From NCBI GenBank assembly GCA_019055375.1, contig JAHQIW010004583.1, forward strand, positions 248,001 through 312,000: 64,000 bases of DNA, given 5' to 3'. The number at the start of each line of letters is the position of its first letter. Positions within the stretch are counted from its first letter, which is position 1. Below the pieces are notes generated by a model. That model did not search any database and had not been told where the DNA came from. It saw only the letters and a list, made by a program, of their open reading frames with translations. Source of the stretch: Parelaphostrongylus tenuis. Lineage: Eukaryota > Nematoda > Chromadorea > Rhabditida > Metastrongylidae. Both the position numbers and the translations under genes were made by a program. Shown one piece after another: positions 23,269-33,729 of this stretch.

Positions 23269-24771
23269 AGAAGAGAACAACAGCCGGTCCAGACAGGATT
23301 AGACCAGAACACCTAAAGAACCCGTCGCCAGTTCTTATCAACACTTTGGTTCGGCTGTTCACTCGCTACCTGTCAGAATGCAAGACCCTATTCAATGGAA
23401 AACCAGCAAGACCGTATTGTTGTTCAAAAAGGGAGACCTTCACGACGTAGGCAATTATCTCCCAATCTGCTTGCTGTCCGTTGTCTATAAACTCTTTACT
23501 CGAGTCATCCTAAACAGGATTGACAAAACACTGGACGAAGGACAGCCATGCGAACAAGCAGGGTTCCGAAAAGGTTTTAGTACCATGGACCACATCCACA
23601 CGATTACAATACTCATCGAAGTTTTACGAGAGTGCAAACAACCACTCTGTCTCACTTTCATCGATCTCAAGAAAGCCTTTGATTCAGTGGAAACAGAAGC
23701 GGTTTTAGATGCTCTGCATAACCACGACGTCCCTACTCGGTACATAATCATCATTCGTGAGCTTTATAAAGATTTCACGACCAAAATATCTCCATTCTAC
23801 AACAATATCACCATTGACGTAAGAAGAGGGGTTCGATAAGGCGATACAATTTCGCCAAAACTATTCACTGCCATCCTACAAGACGTCATGCGAACATTAG
23901 AATGGGACGAAATGGGAGTGAAAATTGACGGTCGACAATTAAACGTCCGCTTTGCTGACGATATCGTTCTCATAACACCACACATCAACCAAGCGGAACG
24001 AATGTTGACCGATTTCGATAACACCTGTGGAAAGATTGGTCTTCAACTGAATCTAACGAAAACAATGTTCATGAGGAACGGATGGATTTCTAATGCCCCA
24101 TTCACGCTCAGCGGAACGACAATCTCCGAATGCTCCAGTTACGTCTATCTAGGTCGTGAAATCAACATGACGAACGACCTAGCTCCAGAGTTAAGCAGGA
24201 GGAAACGAGCGGCTTGGGGAACATTTAAGAGCATCGAAGATGTAGTGAAGAGGACAAAAAACATCCGACTCCGTGCCCACCTTTTCGACTCAACAATTAT
24301 CCCTGCCCTGACGTATGCAGCAGAAACCTGGTCGCTACGTAAGCAGGATGAAAGATCACTTGCCGTTATCGAACGCGCAGTCGAAAGGTCGATGCTAGGA
24401 GTATCCCGTATCTCGCAAATGAGAGAAAGGATCCGATGTTCCGACCTACGTCGACAATCGAAAATCAGAGACGCCGTTCTACACGCCAGGATATCGAAAA
24501 TAAGGTGGGCCGGACACGTGATGCGCTTCAACGACAACCGATGGACGAGAGCCGTTACCGACTGGATTCTTGGGACGTCAAGCGCTCTAAAGGAAGACCA
24601 CTGACCCGTTGGTCCGATTTCTTCACGAAAGCGATAGAAGAAAGATATGATGCTCAGCAAATCCCTAGAGCGAGGAGGACCCGCTGGGCTACTCTTGCAT
24701 GCGGTAGGGAAAAATTTAAAAGTTGGTGGTACCAGCTCGAGTCACTCGACGATCAGTGGGACGACAGGTGA
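23265..24771 (+). pseudogene. RTE reverse transcriptase and C-terminal region, broken
   Basis: RT motifs in order: [13 protein letters not shown] (23275), KKGDLHDVGNYLPICLLSV (23430), [11 protein letters not shown] (23550), FIDLKKAFDSVETEA (23660), RRGVR then a TAA stop at 23837-23839 where copy 2 has CAA (GVRQGD), and the catalytic FADDIV at 23951-23968. Two residues present in copy 2 are missing just before FADD. From 23888 to 24604 a 238-codon frame covers the palm, thumb and post-RT region (AAETWSLRKQDE, IRWAGHVMRFNDNRW). The last 60 codons lie in another frame, ending at 24771. This arrangement indicates recent inactivation. Confidence 0.88.
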
Positions 24772-24780
24772 TACAGGTGA

Positions 24781-25479
24781 TTGATTGTGGAAGCGTTTTT
24801 CGCCCAAGAAGCTGTCTGGATGCTTGAAGCAGTGGTAGTCGGAGGGTGCCTGATCCGGCGACTATGAAGTATGAAACGAAACATCGTAACCCATTTCGTT
24901 CATCTTATGGAGCGTCGTTGTGAGACGTGCTGTTGGCTGTAATTGTACTGAACGTACTTTTGCACTAAGTTCTATTATTTTTCCATCTTGTTTGAAATAG
25001 CGAACGACCCTGTACTGGTCGGCATTCAGTTCCTCAGAAGCATTTCATTCAGTGATAAGAAGACATCTTTGATGAATGCTTTCAGCTGGTCATTATGAAC
25101 TTTCCTTGGCCAGCCATTACGTCTTCATTGAAAGACTCTCGTCTCCTTTACGATTTTTTCAACCATCGCTACACTGTACGTCCGTTAGCAGACATTGGTT
25201 TAAATGCGTTGTTGACGCCGCGAATTGTCCCTACTGCTATGCGACTCATTGGAACTCACGGTGTGATACCGTGATCACTTTTACACTAACTAATTACATC
25301 CCATTGTCTGAGATAAATATAAAGTAAACAGCAAGTAAAGCATTATTATCAAGTGGACTTGAAGCATAAAATGTGCATTGTAGCAACATATAAAATAATT
25401 ACTTTAATTCAAGAAATTATTCAAATATCAAATCTTACATTTCTACATTGCGTGCAAAATGCTTACAATATAACGGCCA
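24781..25479. other. Right flank of RTE copy 1, nothing recognised
   Basis: An 83-codon plus frame (25076-25327) has no motif. Confidence 0.45.
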
Positions 25480-25535
25480 CCACTTTTGCACCAACTTAGT
25501 AACATCATGCTACCGCTGAAGCCGTCAAATAAAAG
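25480..25535 (+). repeat. Tail fragment shared with the 58.5 kb element
   Basis: Reads gtaacatcatgctaccgct and gccgtcaaataaaa, matching 58465-58505 (gtaacatcataccaacgct, cggtcaaataaaa). Probably the end of a tRNA-like element copy. Confidence 0.5.
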
Positions 25536-25879
25536 GAACTTCACTCGATCATGCACATATCAGCATTTTTTGATCGAAAGGGGACTAACAAATATTTGGC
25601 CTTATTTGCTGCTCAAGAATTTTCCATGGGAGTGTTAGTAATCATTTGTAATCCTATATTTGTGGCTACATTCCCACGTGGCCTTTTCAATGCACCTTTT
25701 ATTCCCTTTTTACTTTTTCCGTTTTTTGCCTCCGGCTTTGAAAACCTTTAGACAGAACATTTTCATAATCCTGTAACATTCAGATGAAAAAAATAAGTTT
25801 TATATCCCTCGTGCGCCTTTATTTCGAAACACGTACAATTTCCAGGAAGCAGAAAAACATAACAGTGTGTATATCAAAT

Positions 25880-26480
25880 TTTTGTAGTATCTTAGTCAGC
25901 CGTAATATCTGAAGTTTTTCTCAAAGCCGCAAAAAAAATTTCCAATTGAATAACGATATATGTAACGCGAGCGATCGTCCCGCCTCCCCCGCCCCGTGCA
26001 ATTGCTGGTAAATATGCTCGCTGAAAATGCGAAACTCGATCTTATTTTCTCTGCTACATTGCTATGAAACGGGCTTTCCCAGGAAAAAGCACACCATTAG
26101 AATCACTGAAACTTACGCCATCGAATGACTGTAAACAGTATGAAAACAGCTCTGTCAGGCGAGGTGTAAAGCACAAATACTTTCTTTCTCCTCAGCGCTA
26201 ACAAAAGAGCTTTCCTAGAACGCAAGCATTTATTTCAGATCTCCGAACCTTGCGCTATCGGATGAATAGTGGCACTTTAAGGAGGGAGATTTGTCCAGCG
26301 AAATACAAGCGAGATCAGAGTAAAATACGTGCTTCTGTCAAACAATAGTTTGGATATTGTGGCGTTACAAAAGGTGAAAAACCGGCTACGTGGAGCTGTA
26401 GCCACAAATCTAAGCTTTTGAATGATTACTAACGCTCACATGAAAAATTCCTGTGCAGCGAAATCGGATATTCATATGTC
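25880..26480 (-). repeat. Dispersed repeat family B, copy 3
   Basis: Minus strand shares ordered blocks with 61.83-62.40 kb: tagccggtttttcacc, taacgcc, tccctcct, gacagagct, ggggcggggga..gcgggacgatc and ttattcaattggaaa. Confidence 0.7.
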
Positions 26481-26514
26481 TGCTTCTAACCAAAAAATAC
26501 CCATATGTCCAGTA

Positions 26515-26710
26515 TCTGTCAACGTAACTGGTTCCAAAGGCGTTATGTGGTTGCCAGGCCGGAAAACTTACTGTTAGTTGCTGATAGATCGTTACGTTGT
26601 TTCGCAGAAAGAGTGATGGCAGAGCAGGAGAGTTTGCAGTGTGATGGTCACAGCGCTCTCCCAGAAAGGACAAAGTGCGGGATCGAGTTCCGCCTGCGGA
26701 TAGAGTTTTT
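26515..26710 (+). repeat. tRNA-like foldback/SINE element, copy E
   Basis: Plus strand reads tcgcagaaagagtgatggca, an A-box-like tgcagtgtgatggtc and gacaaagtgcgggatcga. Similarity with copy B at 12.58-12.77 kb extends upstream to ggttgccaggcc. Confidence 0.6.
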
Positions 26711-26774
26711 CAAATCACTCTGTACTATAGGACATATAAAATAGGAATAAAGCTCCCGACGTTGATCAATCTCT

Positions 26775-27025
26775 GAAGGATGCGCCATCCATTCGTCTTC
26801 AATTATTAAGTTAGCTGAGGTGATTGAATGCATATGTGACCTTGACAATGACTCGCGGTTGCCTCCGCTGTACCAAGTCAGTGCTGCTCATCCTCTTACA
26901 CAAGTTTCTGGTGCCAATTTACCAACCCCGGAGGGATGGAAGGCTTGGTGGGCCATGAGCACGAGCCTTTGACCTCATGTGCAATGCAGATTATCTCTGA
27001 CCACTGCGCCACATGCGCTTATTAT
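26775..27025 (-). repeat. Second SINE family, tRNA-like head
   Basis: The minus strand opens catgtggcgcagtggtcaga (A-box-like), followed 40 bases on by aaggctcgtgctc (B-box-like), then ccggggttggtaaattggca, a body with gacttggta..gcggaggc, and ends near tgaagacgaatggatggc. The head resembles a tRNA-derived SINE. From memory, repeats of this type are common in strongylid nematodes. It is distinct from the other family by sequence. Confidence 0.65.
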
Positions 27026-27429
27026 GGCTTCTAGTTCAGTATGTAACATAGCAATAAAGTAAAATTAGGAAATGTAAACAAAAATAAGTTGTTTTGACGA
27101 CGAGCCTAGGATGGATACTAACGATTTTTTTGCGATCTGTGCGCCACACTTAAACGAATTAATAAATTCTTAATCGAATTCATGACACTTAATTGCGTTC
27201 ATTTCAGGCAATTCAGTCACACTGGATTCTAATGTTGGGCTTTCGAAAGAGTTCCCAGATTAGTTTCTGGTAGTACCAGCTATGCTAGAAGCAGTGTTGA
27301 AATGTTCAAAGAAATCCCTCCAAATGTTGTTGAAAATTAGAGGTATAGAATTTCCTAAAACTCCTCACATTTTACTGAAAAATAGATTCTATTGCATGGT
27401 TCTTTTTTTTTTTGTTCAACTAGGCTAAG

Positions 27430-27720
27430 CAAGCGTGTCACAGACTCAGGCGGTCCATGCACACCGCTAGCAGCATCGTCTGCTTCGAAATGGCACAAGT
27501 AGACGGCGAAGACGAGATAAGGTGCTGACAAGTTCCGGCCAATCAGACGACAGCAAATCTAGATCGGAGGTGATACCACGTTATGCGTTTCATTCGTATT
27601 GTTGTGAAGCGTTTTCTCGTTTGAGAATTCGATTCGTGATGTTACATTCGATTCGAAGCAAGACAATGTTATTCGTTATTATTGGTAGTTTCCTGCTTAT
27701 AACAACGTAATATATTCACA
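27430..27720 (+). repeat. Exon-like dispersed repeat F, copy 1
   Basis: The block cacagactcaggcgg, gcacaccgcta, cgaagacgagata, cagacgacagcaaat recurs on the minus strand at 63.16-63.02 kb. Similarity continues past gtgataccacgttatgcg for about 120 bp. In-frame stops (tag in one frame, tga in another) break any reading. Confidence 0.55.
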
Positions 27721-27789
27721 TAAAACACAACAAGGAAAATCGCAGCAGTAATACAATTGAAATAGTGCAATAATACAATCAATGCTTCA

Positions 27790-28130
27790 ATAGAAGTATG
27801 AAATGCAGTGGTGATCAGGCAGGCTGTTCAGCGTTGCCATGATGGGAGTTGGAGATGCAGGAGAGGTGTCCACGATCCTGAAAGGGTTAACATGTTGTGC
27901 AGACATGTAAAACGTTTCAAGGAATTAGTGCAGAGCTCAGTGACGAGCTAAGTGTACTAGTGGTGCCTTAAATTATAATAAACATGGTTGAAGTAGGATA
28001 AACACAACAGCGTATGATAGGAACTATGTGAGGGGATTGTTACTCTACCTAGAGTCATGACGCCTCATTAGTGCGTCCCTAACAAAACATCAGTGTACAA
28101 GTCAATTTATACCTTTCATTTCGAGAGTTT
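27790..28130 (-). repeat. Dispersed repeat G, copy 1
   Basis: Reverse complement aligns with 60.69-61.06 kb over about 340 bp: ttagggac.ca, actctagg.agagta, tcacatagtt.cta, tacgctgtt, cttagctc, acacctc, atggcaacgctg. No coding capacity. Confidence 0.7.
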
Positions 28131-28162
28131 CTTGAGACCACGCTTGAAATTCCAATGCTTCT

Positions 28163-28620
28163 GATACTCACGTACTCTGTTATAGATACTTATATAGTGA
28201 AATATGCGTGTTTCGGCCTTTCATCCTTGTTAGATGCACAATGTCTTTTCATTCGGTCAGTTCCTCGGGAATCTACCCGTTACATAGAAGAAGCACAGAA
28301 CAAAATATTCGCAGACGTCGTTAAGTTATGAAATTACGGAATGGATTGTGTTGTACACTCGATTACTCTTAGCTGGTGAAAGGAAAGGCATGATATTTCG
28401 CGATTTAGCTAAGAGCAATCAAGTGTGCAACAGTGCCCGTTTCTGTGATTTCACTACCTAACGGCATCATACTTCTTCTGCGGCTTTTCTATGTAAGGGT
28501 TAGTATTCCGAAGAACTGACTGAATGAATTGGCACTGTGCATATGACGAGACTGGAAGGCCGAAACACGTGTATTGCACTGTATATATGTCCATAACAGA
28601 CGACATGCATGTCACAAAGT
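28163..28620. repeat. Foldback element 2 (long inverted repeat)
   Basis: The outer arms pair (left tctgttatagatacttatat with right atatatgtccataacaga; left tgtttcggcc with right ggccgaaacac). The pairing continues inwards through agaagcacagaac/cttctgcgg-side blocks to a central stem where gttgtacactcgattactct faces agagcaatcaagtgtgcaac. The arms are about 200 bp. No coding capacity. A 67-codon minus frame here is a by-product. Confidence 0.7.
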
Positions 28621-29070
28621 TAACTATCAAAATGTTTATTCTTTCGCGATGGAACAATATTTTTTGAGTTCATTTACAATTTCCTTGCTTCTGTTTGCTT
28701 TACAGGGGTTAGTACTGGTTTGGGTAATCAATATGTATTTCTAAGAGTTTAATGATGCGCAAATTTTTTGGAAGGAGGCTGAGGTTCATGAAATGGAGAG
28801 AGCCCGGACGCTGTTTTACACCGATGCTGACCGCTCCGACATTGCGATCATGAACCAACTAAATTGGCCAGATTAAATAAGGACGACAATTCAGTGCTTA
28901 GTAAAGGCAAGAATAGAAGGACAAATGTTACCTTAATTGAATCAGTAGACTGCGCTTTTTTGGGAGAATTGCATGGGATTTGCAATTCTTACAATTTTCG
29001 ACATTACTTCATAAGAGTATACATGATTTTTATGAAATTTTCAAGCTGTTTTCGAAAAGATGCAGGTCTT
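28621..29070. other. Left flank of RTE copy 2, nothing recognised
   Basis: Short plus frame from 28864 runs into the retrotransposon. No motif. Confidence 0.45.
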
Positions 29071-29109
29071 TTTATTGTATCACCTGTATCATCTGTCGTC
29101 CCGTTTGAT

Positions 29110-30530
29110 CGTTCAGTGACTCGAACGGGTATCAGCAACACATCCATTTTTCCTATCGCGTGCAAGAGTACCCCAGTGGGTCCTCCTCGCTGTAGCGATT
29201 CGCTGAGCATCATATCTTACTTTTATCGCTTTTGCGAGGAAATCGCATTAGATCTTTTTCTATCGCTTAATGAGAAGTCGGACCACGGGTCAGTGATCTT
29301 CCTTTAGAGCGCTTGACGTCCCGAGGAATCCAGTCGGTAACGGCTCTCGTCCATCGGTTGTCGCTGAAGCGTATCACGTGTCCGGCCCACCTTATTTTTG
29401 ATATCCTTTCGTGTAGAACGACGTCTCTGATTTTTGATCGTGACGTATGTCGAAACTTCGGATCCTTTCTCTTATTTGCCAGATACGGGATACTCCTAGC
29501 ATCGACCTTTCGACTGCGCGTACGATAACGCCAAGTGATTTTTCATCCTGCTTACGTAGCGACCAGGTTTTCTGCTGCATACGTTAGGGCAGAGATAATT
29601 GTCGAGTCGAAGAGGTGGGCACGGAGTCGGATGTTCTTTGTCCTCTTCACTACATCTTCGATACTCTTAAACGTTCCCCAAGCCGCTCGTTTCCTCCTGC
29701 TCAACTCTGTAGCTAGGTCGTTCATCATGTTGATTTCACGACCTTAGAAGTAACTGGAGCATTCGGAGATTGTCGTTCCGCTGAGCGTGAATGGGGCATT
29801 CAAAACCCATCCGTTCCTCATGAACATTGTTTTCGTTAGATTTAATTGAAGATCAATCTTTCCACAGGCGTTATCGAAATCGGTCAACATTCGTTCCGCT
29901 TGGCTGATGTTTGGTGTTATGAGAACGATATCGTCAGCAAAGCGAAGATGGTTTAATTGTCGACCGTCAATTTTCACTCCCATTTCGTCCCATTCTAATG
30001 TTCGCATGACGTCTTGTAGGGTGGCAGTGAATAGTTTTGGCGAAATTGTATCGCCTTGTCGAACCCCTCTTCTTACGTCAATGGTGATATTGTTGTAGAA
30101 TGGAGATATTTTGGTCGTGAAATCTTTATAAAGCTCACGAAGGATCATTATGTACCGAGTAGGGGACGCCCTGGTTATCCAGAGCCTCTATAACCGCTTC
30201 TGTTTCCACTGAATCGAAGGCTTTCTTCAGATCGATGAAAGTGAGACAGAGTGGTTGCTTGTACTCTCGTGAAACTTCAATGAGTCTTGTAATCGTGCGG
30301 ATGTGGTCTATGTACTAAATCCTTTTCGGAACCCTGCTTGTTCGCATAGCTGTCCTTCGTCCAGTGTTCTCTCAATCCTGTTTAGGATGACTCGAGTAAA
30401 GAGTTTATAGACAACGGACAGCAAGCAGATTGGGCGATAATTGCCTATGTCGTGAAGGTCTCCCTTTTTGAACAACAATACGGTCTTGCTGGTTTTCCAT
30501 TGAATAGTGCCTTGCATTCTGACAGGTAGC
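29110..30530 (-). pseudogene. RTE copy 2 reverse transcriptase and C-terminal region, broken
   Basis: Reading the minus strand, 30517-30308 gives [19 protein letters not shown] and [12 protein letters not shown] broken stretch encoding the FIDLKKAFDSVETEAV equivalent follows. Then 30148-29744 is open for 134 codons, with RRGVRQGDTISPKLFTATLQ intact and FADDIV at 29941-29924. After TTISECSSY the frame breaks, and the post-RT blocks (AETWSLRKQDE, RWAGHVIRF) are found in other frames down to about 29110. The catalytic YXDD-type motif is intact here, unlike the surrounding frame. Confidence 0.87.
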
Positions 30531-30697
30531 GAGTGAAGAGCAGAACCAGAGTGTTGATAAGAACTGGCGACGGGTTCTTCAGGTGTTCTGGTCTAATCCT
30601 GTCTGGACTGGGTTGTTGTTTTGCTCTTCACCGACGATATAGCATGTCGGATTTCGGAAGGGAGGACCGGTGGAACGACATGTTCGTCTCTTTCAAT

Positions 30698-31130
30698 TTA
30701 TATGACGGTAAGAGACATGGCTAGCGAAGAGATCGAGTAGTATTGGTGGATGATTTCCTCTATAGCCCTTCTTAAAGCTGTAAGTGTCCCGTCAGGGTAT
30801 CGGAATGCAATCATCTTGGTCTTATAGTTGGCGAAGCCTCGCTGGGCTTTGCGAATGCTCTTCCCAGCTTCTGCAGCCTCTGCCATGACTGCTGCTCTTC
30901 TCTTTAGTCTCTTTATCGCTTCTCTGCACTTTCGCATTCGGCGTGGTTTCGGTGCCTGCAGCTCGTGCGATTCCACGTTGACGTATCAGCTCGAGTGTCT
31001 GCGGAGACAAGCGTCTCTTCGTGACCTTAGGACTCTCGGCTTGCACAGAGCTAACGTGAAAATATTCAACGAGTCGATCATATTCTTCGTCGATGTTGTC
31101 GACAACGGTATCTTCCCAAAGGCCTACTAA
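30698..31130 (-). pseudogene. RTE copy 2 linker region, frameshifted
   Basis: Two overlapping frames (31046-30822 and 30976-30698) share the region that is continuous in copy 1: RRLSPQTLELIRQR, then AAEAGKSI and RRAIEEIIHQYYS. A one- or two-base indel near 30930 separates them. Confidence 0.75.
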
Positions 31131-31990
31131 TGATTTGAATGTATCCCATTATGGTAGTTGTGAGACTTCGTTTTTGAATTTAGCGACTTTCTCTCCTCTC
31201 CTCGAAAAACGGAACGTTGCGCGAAGGAGGCGATGGTCTGATCCCTGTAGAACTTAGGAACAACAGCGACATCGGTCAGGCAAACCCTTCGATTTACTAC
31301 GATGTGATCTATTTCGTTATGGTACTCTCCATTGGGAGACTCCCACGTCCATCGCTGAGAGAGAGGCTTTTGGAATTGCGAGTTACCATGGACGGTTTGG
31401 GTCGTCATGATAAACTCAGATAGCCTCTCACCCTGTTCATTTCATTCTAGTCAGTGGGTCCCTATATGACGTTCTTGAGGCGTTCTTCTGGGTCCAATTT
31501 TTGCGTTAAAATCTCCGACAATGACCTTGAAGAATGTATGATCTTCTCTGAAGAATTTTTCGAGATCCATATAGAACGCTTCGACTTCGTCTTCGTCATA
31601 GCTTGATGTTGTTGTGTATGCAGCGAAGATGGTCAAAGCCGGCATCAGAACCACATCGTTTCAACCGTAATCGTCCGAAGGTTGTTAGTTGTTCAAACGA
31701 GTCAATGCTCACGGTCAAACTTGATTTGACGAGAACGCCAACGCCGCCAACACCTCTGCGATCGCATGTACCAAGGAACAGTTCTTCTCCGGTGTCGCAA
31801 ACAGCGGGAAAAGGATGGCGTCTTCTCGTCTCAGCTAGGCCAATGTCGTCGTACCTTATTCTTCTTGCTTAATCAAAAGATCTTCTACAGCGGATTCGTG
31901 AGCAACGGTTCTTGCATTGTAGGTCCAGATCGTCATTTTAGTCCATTTTGGTCTTGGCAGCCTCGTTTGGCCCTGAGATTTTAGCAACCT
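31127..31990 (-). pseudogene. RTE copy 2 endonuclease domain, broken
   Basis: Minus strand from about 31955 reads WTYNART, a nearby ETRRRH catalytic block and ELFLGTCDRRGVGGVGVLV, in frames separated by indels and a stop. From 31654 to 31451 it reads [19 protein letters not shown] and GDFNAKIGP. From 31408 to 31127 it reads WTWESPNGEYHNEIDHIVVN and ends near the DQTIASF frame, where SDHRLLR is shifted. It retains the Glu, GDFN and DH motifs on DNA level but not in one frame. Confidence 0.85.
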
Positions 31991-32049
31991 CTCCGTTCTC
32001 GTCCTACCTGGCGCTGCCCTACCAGGGGCTCTTTCAGGGTCAGGGGAAT

Positions 32050-32445
32050 TAGGCCCATATTTGTTACTGTTTTTGGCATTTTGATACCCATCGTGTTGCT
32101 TGCCAGGCTCTAAACGTGGGGCTGGGTACTCACGCGTAGCAAGCCAGTCTCTCTGGAGGAGCGGGAGGAGCTTATTTGTTGGAGGCGACTCCTAACCACC
32201 TCCCATGTACTTCCCAGCCGCTTGATTGCAGAGCTTTGGCCGACATGACCCATAGAAATAGAGTCGTTTCAAGTCGGCTATGCAGAAGCAGGGAGCTCAT
32301 CCCCTTTTTCCACCTCCTCTTTGGGAAGCACACGGTCGCTTTTGGTTCGGGTTTTATTTCCCTATCCACCATCTAGGGACGCGCCACGTGCCCTCGCGAC
32401 TAACCGAGCGGGATCCCTCAAAGAGGGAGGTCCGTTGTCTTTTGA
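32050..32445 (-). other. GC-rich 5' leader of RTE copy 2
   Basis: A 66-codon minus frame (32372-32172) reads REIKPEPKATVCFPKRRWK. It may be part of a leader or a short upstream ORF of the element. The region is absent from copies 1 and 3. Confidence 0.5.
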
Positions 32446-32586
32446 TTTCGTTTAATTACCCAAGTTTGAGAGGCACTTTGTCAAGTTGTTTATACATGTA
32501 AAGAACAATTACCATCAGTTTTATCCTTTGTTATATTAATTCTCAAGATGAATTTATCAGCTGATATTGGAACGTTTTACCCAAAA

Positions 32587-32603
32587 CCCCCCCCCCCCCC
32601 CCC
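32587..32603. repeat. Homopolymer C run (17 bases)
   Basis: Seventeen C followed by accc, between the retrotransposon and the RSF1-like gene. Confidence 0.9.
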
Positions 32604-32718
32604 ACCCAGACGACACACAATACTAAATGTGATTTAGTCAGATACAAGCAAAAGGCAAGCAGCAACTCACGTGAAGCAGATGCGAGTCTCGTTCATGTAG
32701 AAGGACGATTATCGTCTA

Positions 32719-33393
32719 ATGTTTTTTTCTAAAGAAGAGCCGATCGATGGCGATAATCGAATGGTCGCCGAAGGTGCCATGGCATTTGTTCTCTCGCCAA
32801 ATTAGAGCAACATGATGAAAAAAATAAGAGTGGTGCTATCGCTGATCCCACAACAGTCACTACCTCTCGCATTGTTGACGAAGATAGTACTACTGCAAGC
32901 CCTGTTACCATTGCAGATGAAGTGGGTGCGACGGCGATGGACGATGACGATGCGAGTGAAACAGAACAACAAGACCATCGACAGATGTCTTACGAAAACC
33001 GTCGACAGCTCCACAGATTGACGCCGAGCAGTTGCGCAGCGACCCGGATTTCGCTGTGATTTGCAGCTTCATCAACAAGTTTTCTTACCCTCATGAGGAT
33101 GGAGCCAGTAAGCTTTTGTCAACTAAAAAATATGTTCACGACATTGGAGGAAGGCAGTGTTGAAAGAACTTGTGGATCTGCATCTGAAGCTATTACGGAG
33201 ATCGATTGTGAAGACCGTTAGCAACGATAGCTTTGAGAAATGCATTCTTAAGTATCTTACCACCACCGGTCTACTCCCATCTGAAAAGCGACAGTTGGGG
33301 GCGTATGGCTACGTTCATATGTCAATAGTTAGTAAGTTGAAGATACTAAGGCCGTTATGTAAATTACCGCTGGATCATAATGTAAGACTCAAA
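32719..33393 (+). CDS. RSF1-like chromatin remodelling factor, N-terminal exons
   Basis: Four exons fit in phase: 32719-32773, 32806-32955, 33009-33107 and 33158-33393 (180 codons, then donor gtgagc). The N-terminus is acidic (ADEVGATAMDDDDA). Exon 3 reads DPDFAVICSFINKF and exon 4 reads LKELVDLHLKLLRR, FEKCILKYL and HMSIVSKLKILRPLC. These match the DDT domain and the following WHIM-type helices at the start of RSF1, the ISWI (SNF2H) partner that assembles and spaces nucleosomes in the nucleus. Oddities: about 20 residues expected between CSF..KF and KELV are absent, and the first intron would be only 32 nt (the others are 53 and 50 nt). PHD finger and later exons were not found downstream, so this may be a gene fragment. 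No frame-breaking stop occurs in the model. The family call is by recall, not by search. Confidence 0.6.
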
Positions 33394-33729
33394 GTGAGCA
33401 TCCAAACAGCCTTTCTTTATTGTGGCGCAGTGCAAATTAGATTCCTAGAGACTACATACGTGATTAATGTGAATTGCTGTATTTGTGAAACTCCTCACAC
33501 TACTTCATTGATGGATTGAAGGTGATCTTTCGTAAGTAGTTTCTCTTCTATGCTCATACATGTCTTTGTGCGCTATGACTACTTGGCTTGTTGTTCTGTG
33601 TTGTTGATTGTTATTGTTGCGTTGATTTTGTGTACATAAAGATTTCATTGTCCACAGTTGATGTTCTGACATGCCGCACAGCAAACGTCTAGTGAAGCAG
33701 GCCGGACAAAAAGAAGCATATTGCTGAGG
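33394..33729. other. Downstream of the RSF1-like exons, no further exon found
   Basis: Phase-0 continuation was tested at the acceptors near 33659 (tccacag) and 33682 (cgcacag). Both reach a stop within 18 codons without RSF1-like residues. Confidence 0.4.

Larger units (their letters stand above)
21822..24780 (+). mobile_element. RTE-type non-LTR retrotransposon, copy 1 (5' truncated)
   Basis: The similarity to copy 2 begins near 21822 (cctgaccacgaaagagcccc) and runs to a shared 3' end near 24780, just after the tgatacaggtga tail. The order is leader, apurinic-type endonuclease, linker, reverse transcriptase, C-terminal region. Such elements copy their RNA into nicked DNA (target-primed reverse transcription), and the preserved 3' end with a lost 5' end is the expected outcome. 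It carries frameshifts in the endonuclease, a stop in the RT domain and another frameshift near 24.5 kb, so it is not autonomous. Confidence 0.9.
29075..32445 (-). mobile_element. RTE-type non-LTR retrotransposon, copy 2, nearly full length
   Basis: About 3.4 kb on the minus strand. The 3' end near 29078 shows the tail gatgatacaggtgatacaat. Coding homology with copy 1 covers everything to about 32045. Beyond it, a GC-rich leader runs to about 32445, where composition drops. Copy 1 lacks this part, so the 5' boundary is inferred from composition. The element order is leader, endonuclease, linker, RT, C-terminal region. Several frameshifts and stops make it defective. It lies 275 bp left of the RSF1-like exons on the opposite strand. 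Confidence 0.88.

Noticed and set aside
23171..24660. Minus-strand frames of up to 171 codons opposite RTE copy 1
   Set aside because: They are antisense shadows of the RT reading frame. The same shadows appear opposite copies 2 and 3.
27207..27262. Terminal-exon-like reading NSVTLDSNVGLSKEFPD after a tttcag
   Set aside because: No upstream exon and no polyadenylation signal found.
29312..31423. Plus-strand frames across RTE copy 2
   Set aside because: Antisense shadows of the minus-strand element.
32172..32501. Overlapping 66-73 codon frames on both strands
   Set aside because: They lie in the GC-rich leader of RTE copy 2, where low stop density produces open frames on both strands.
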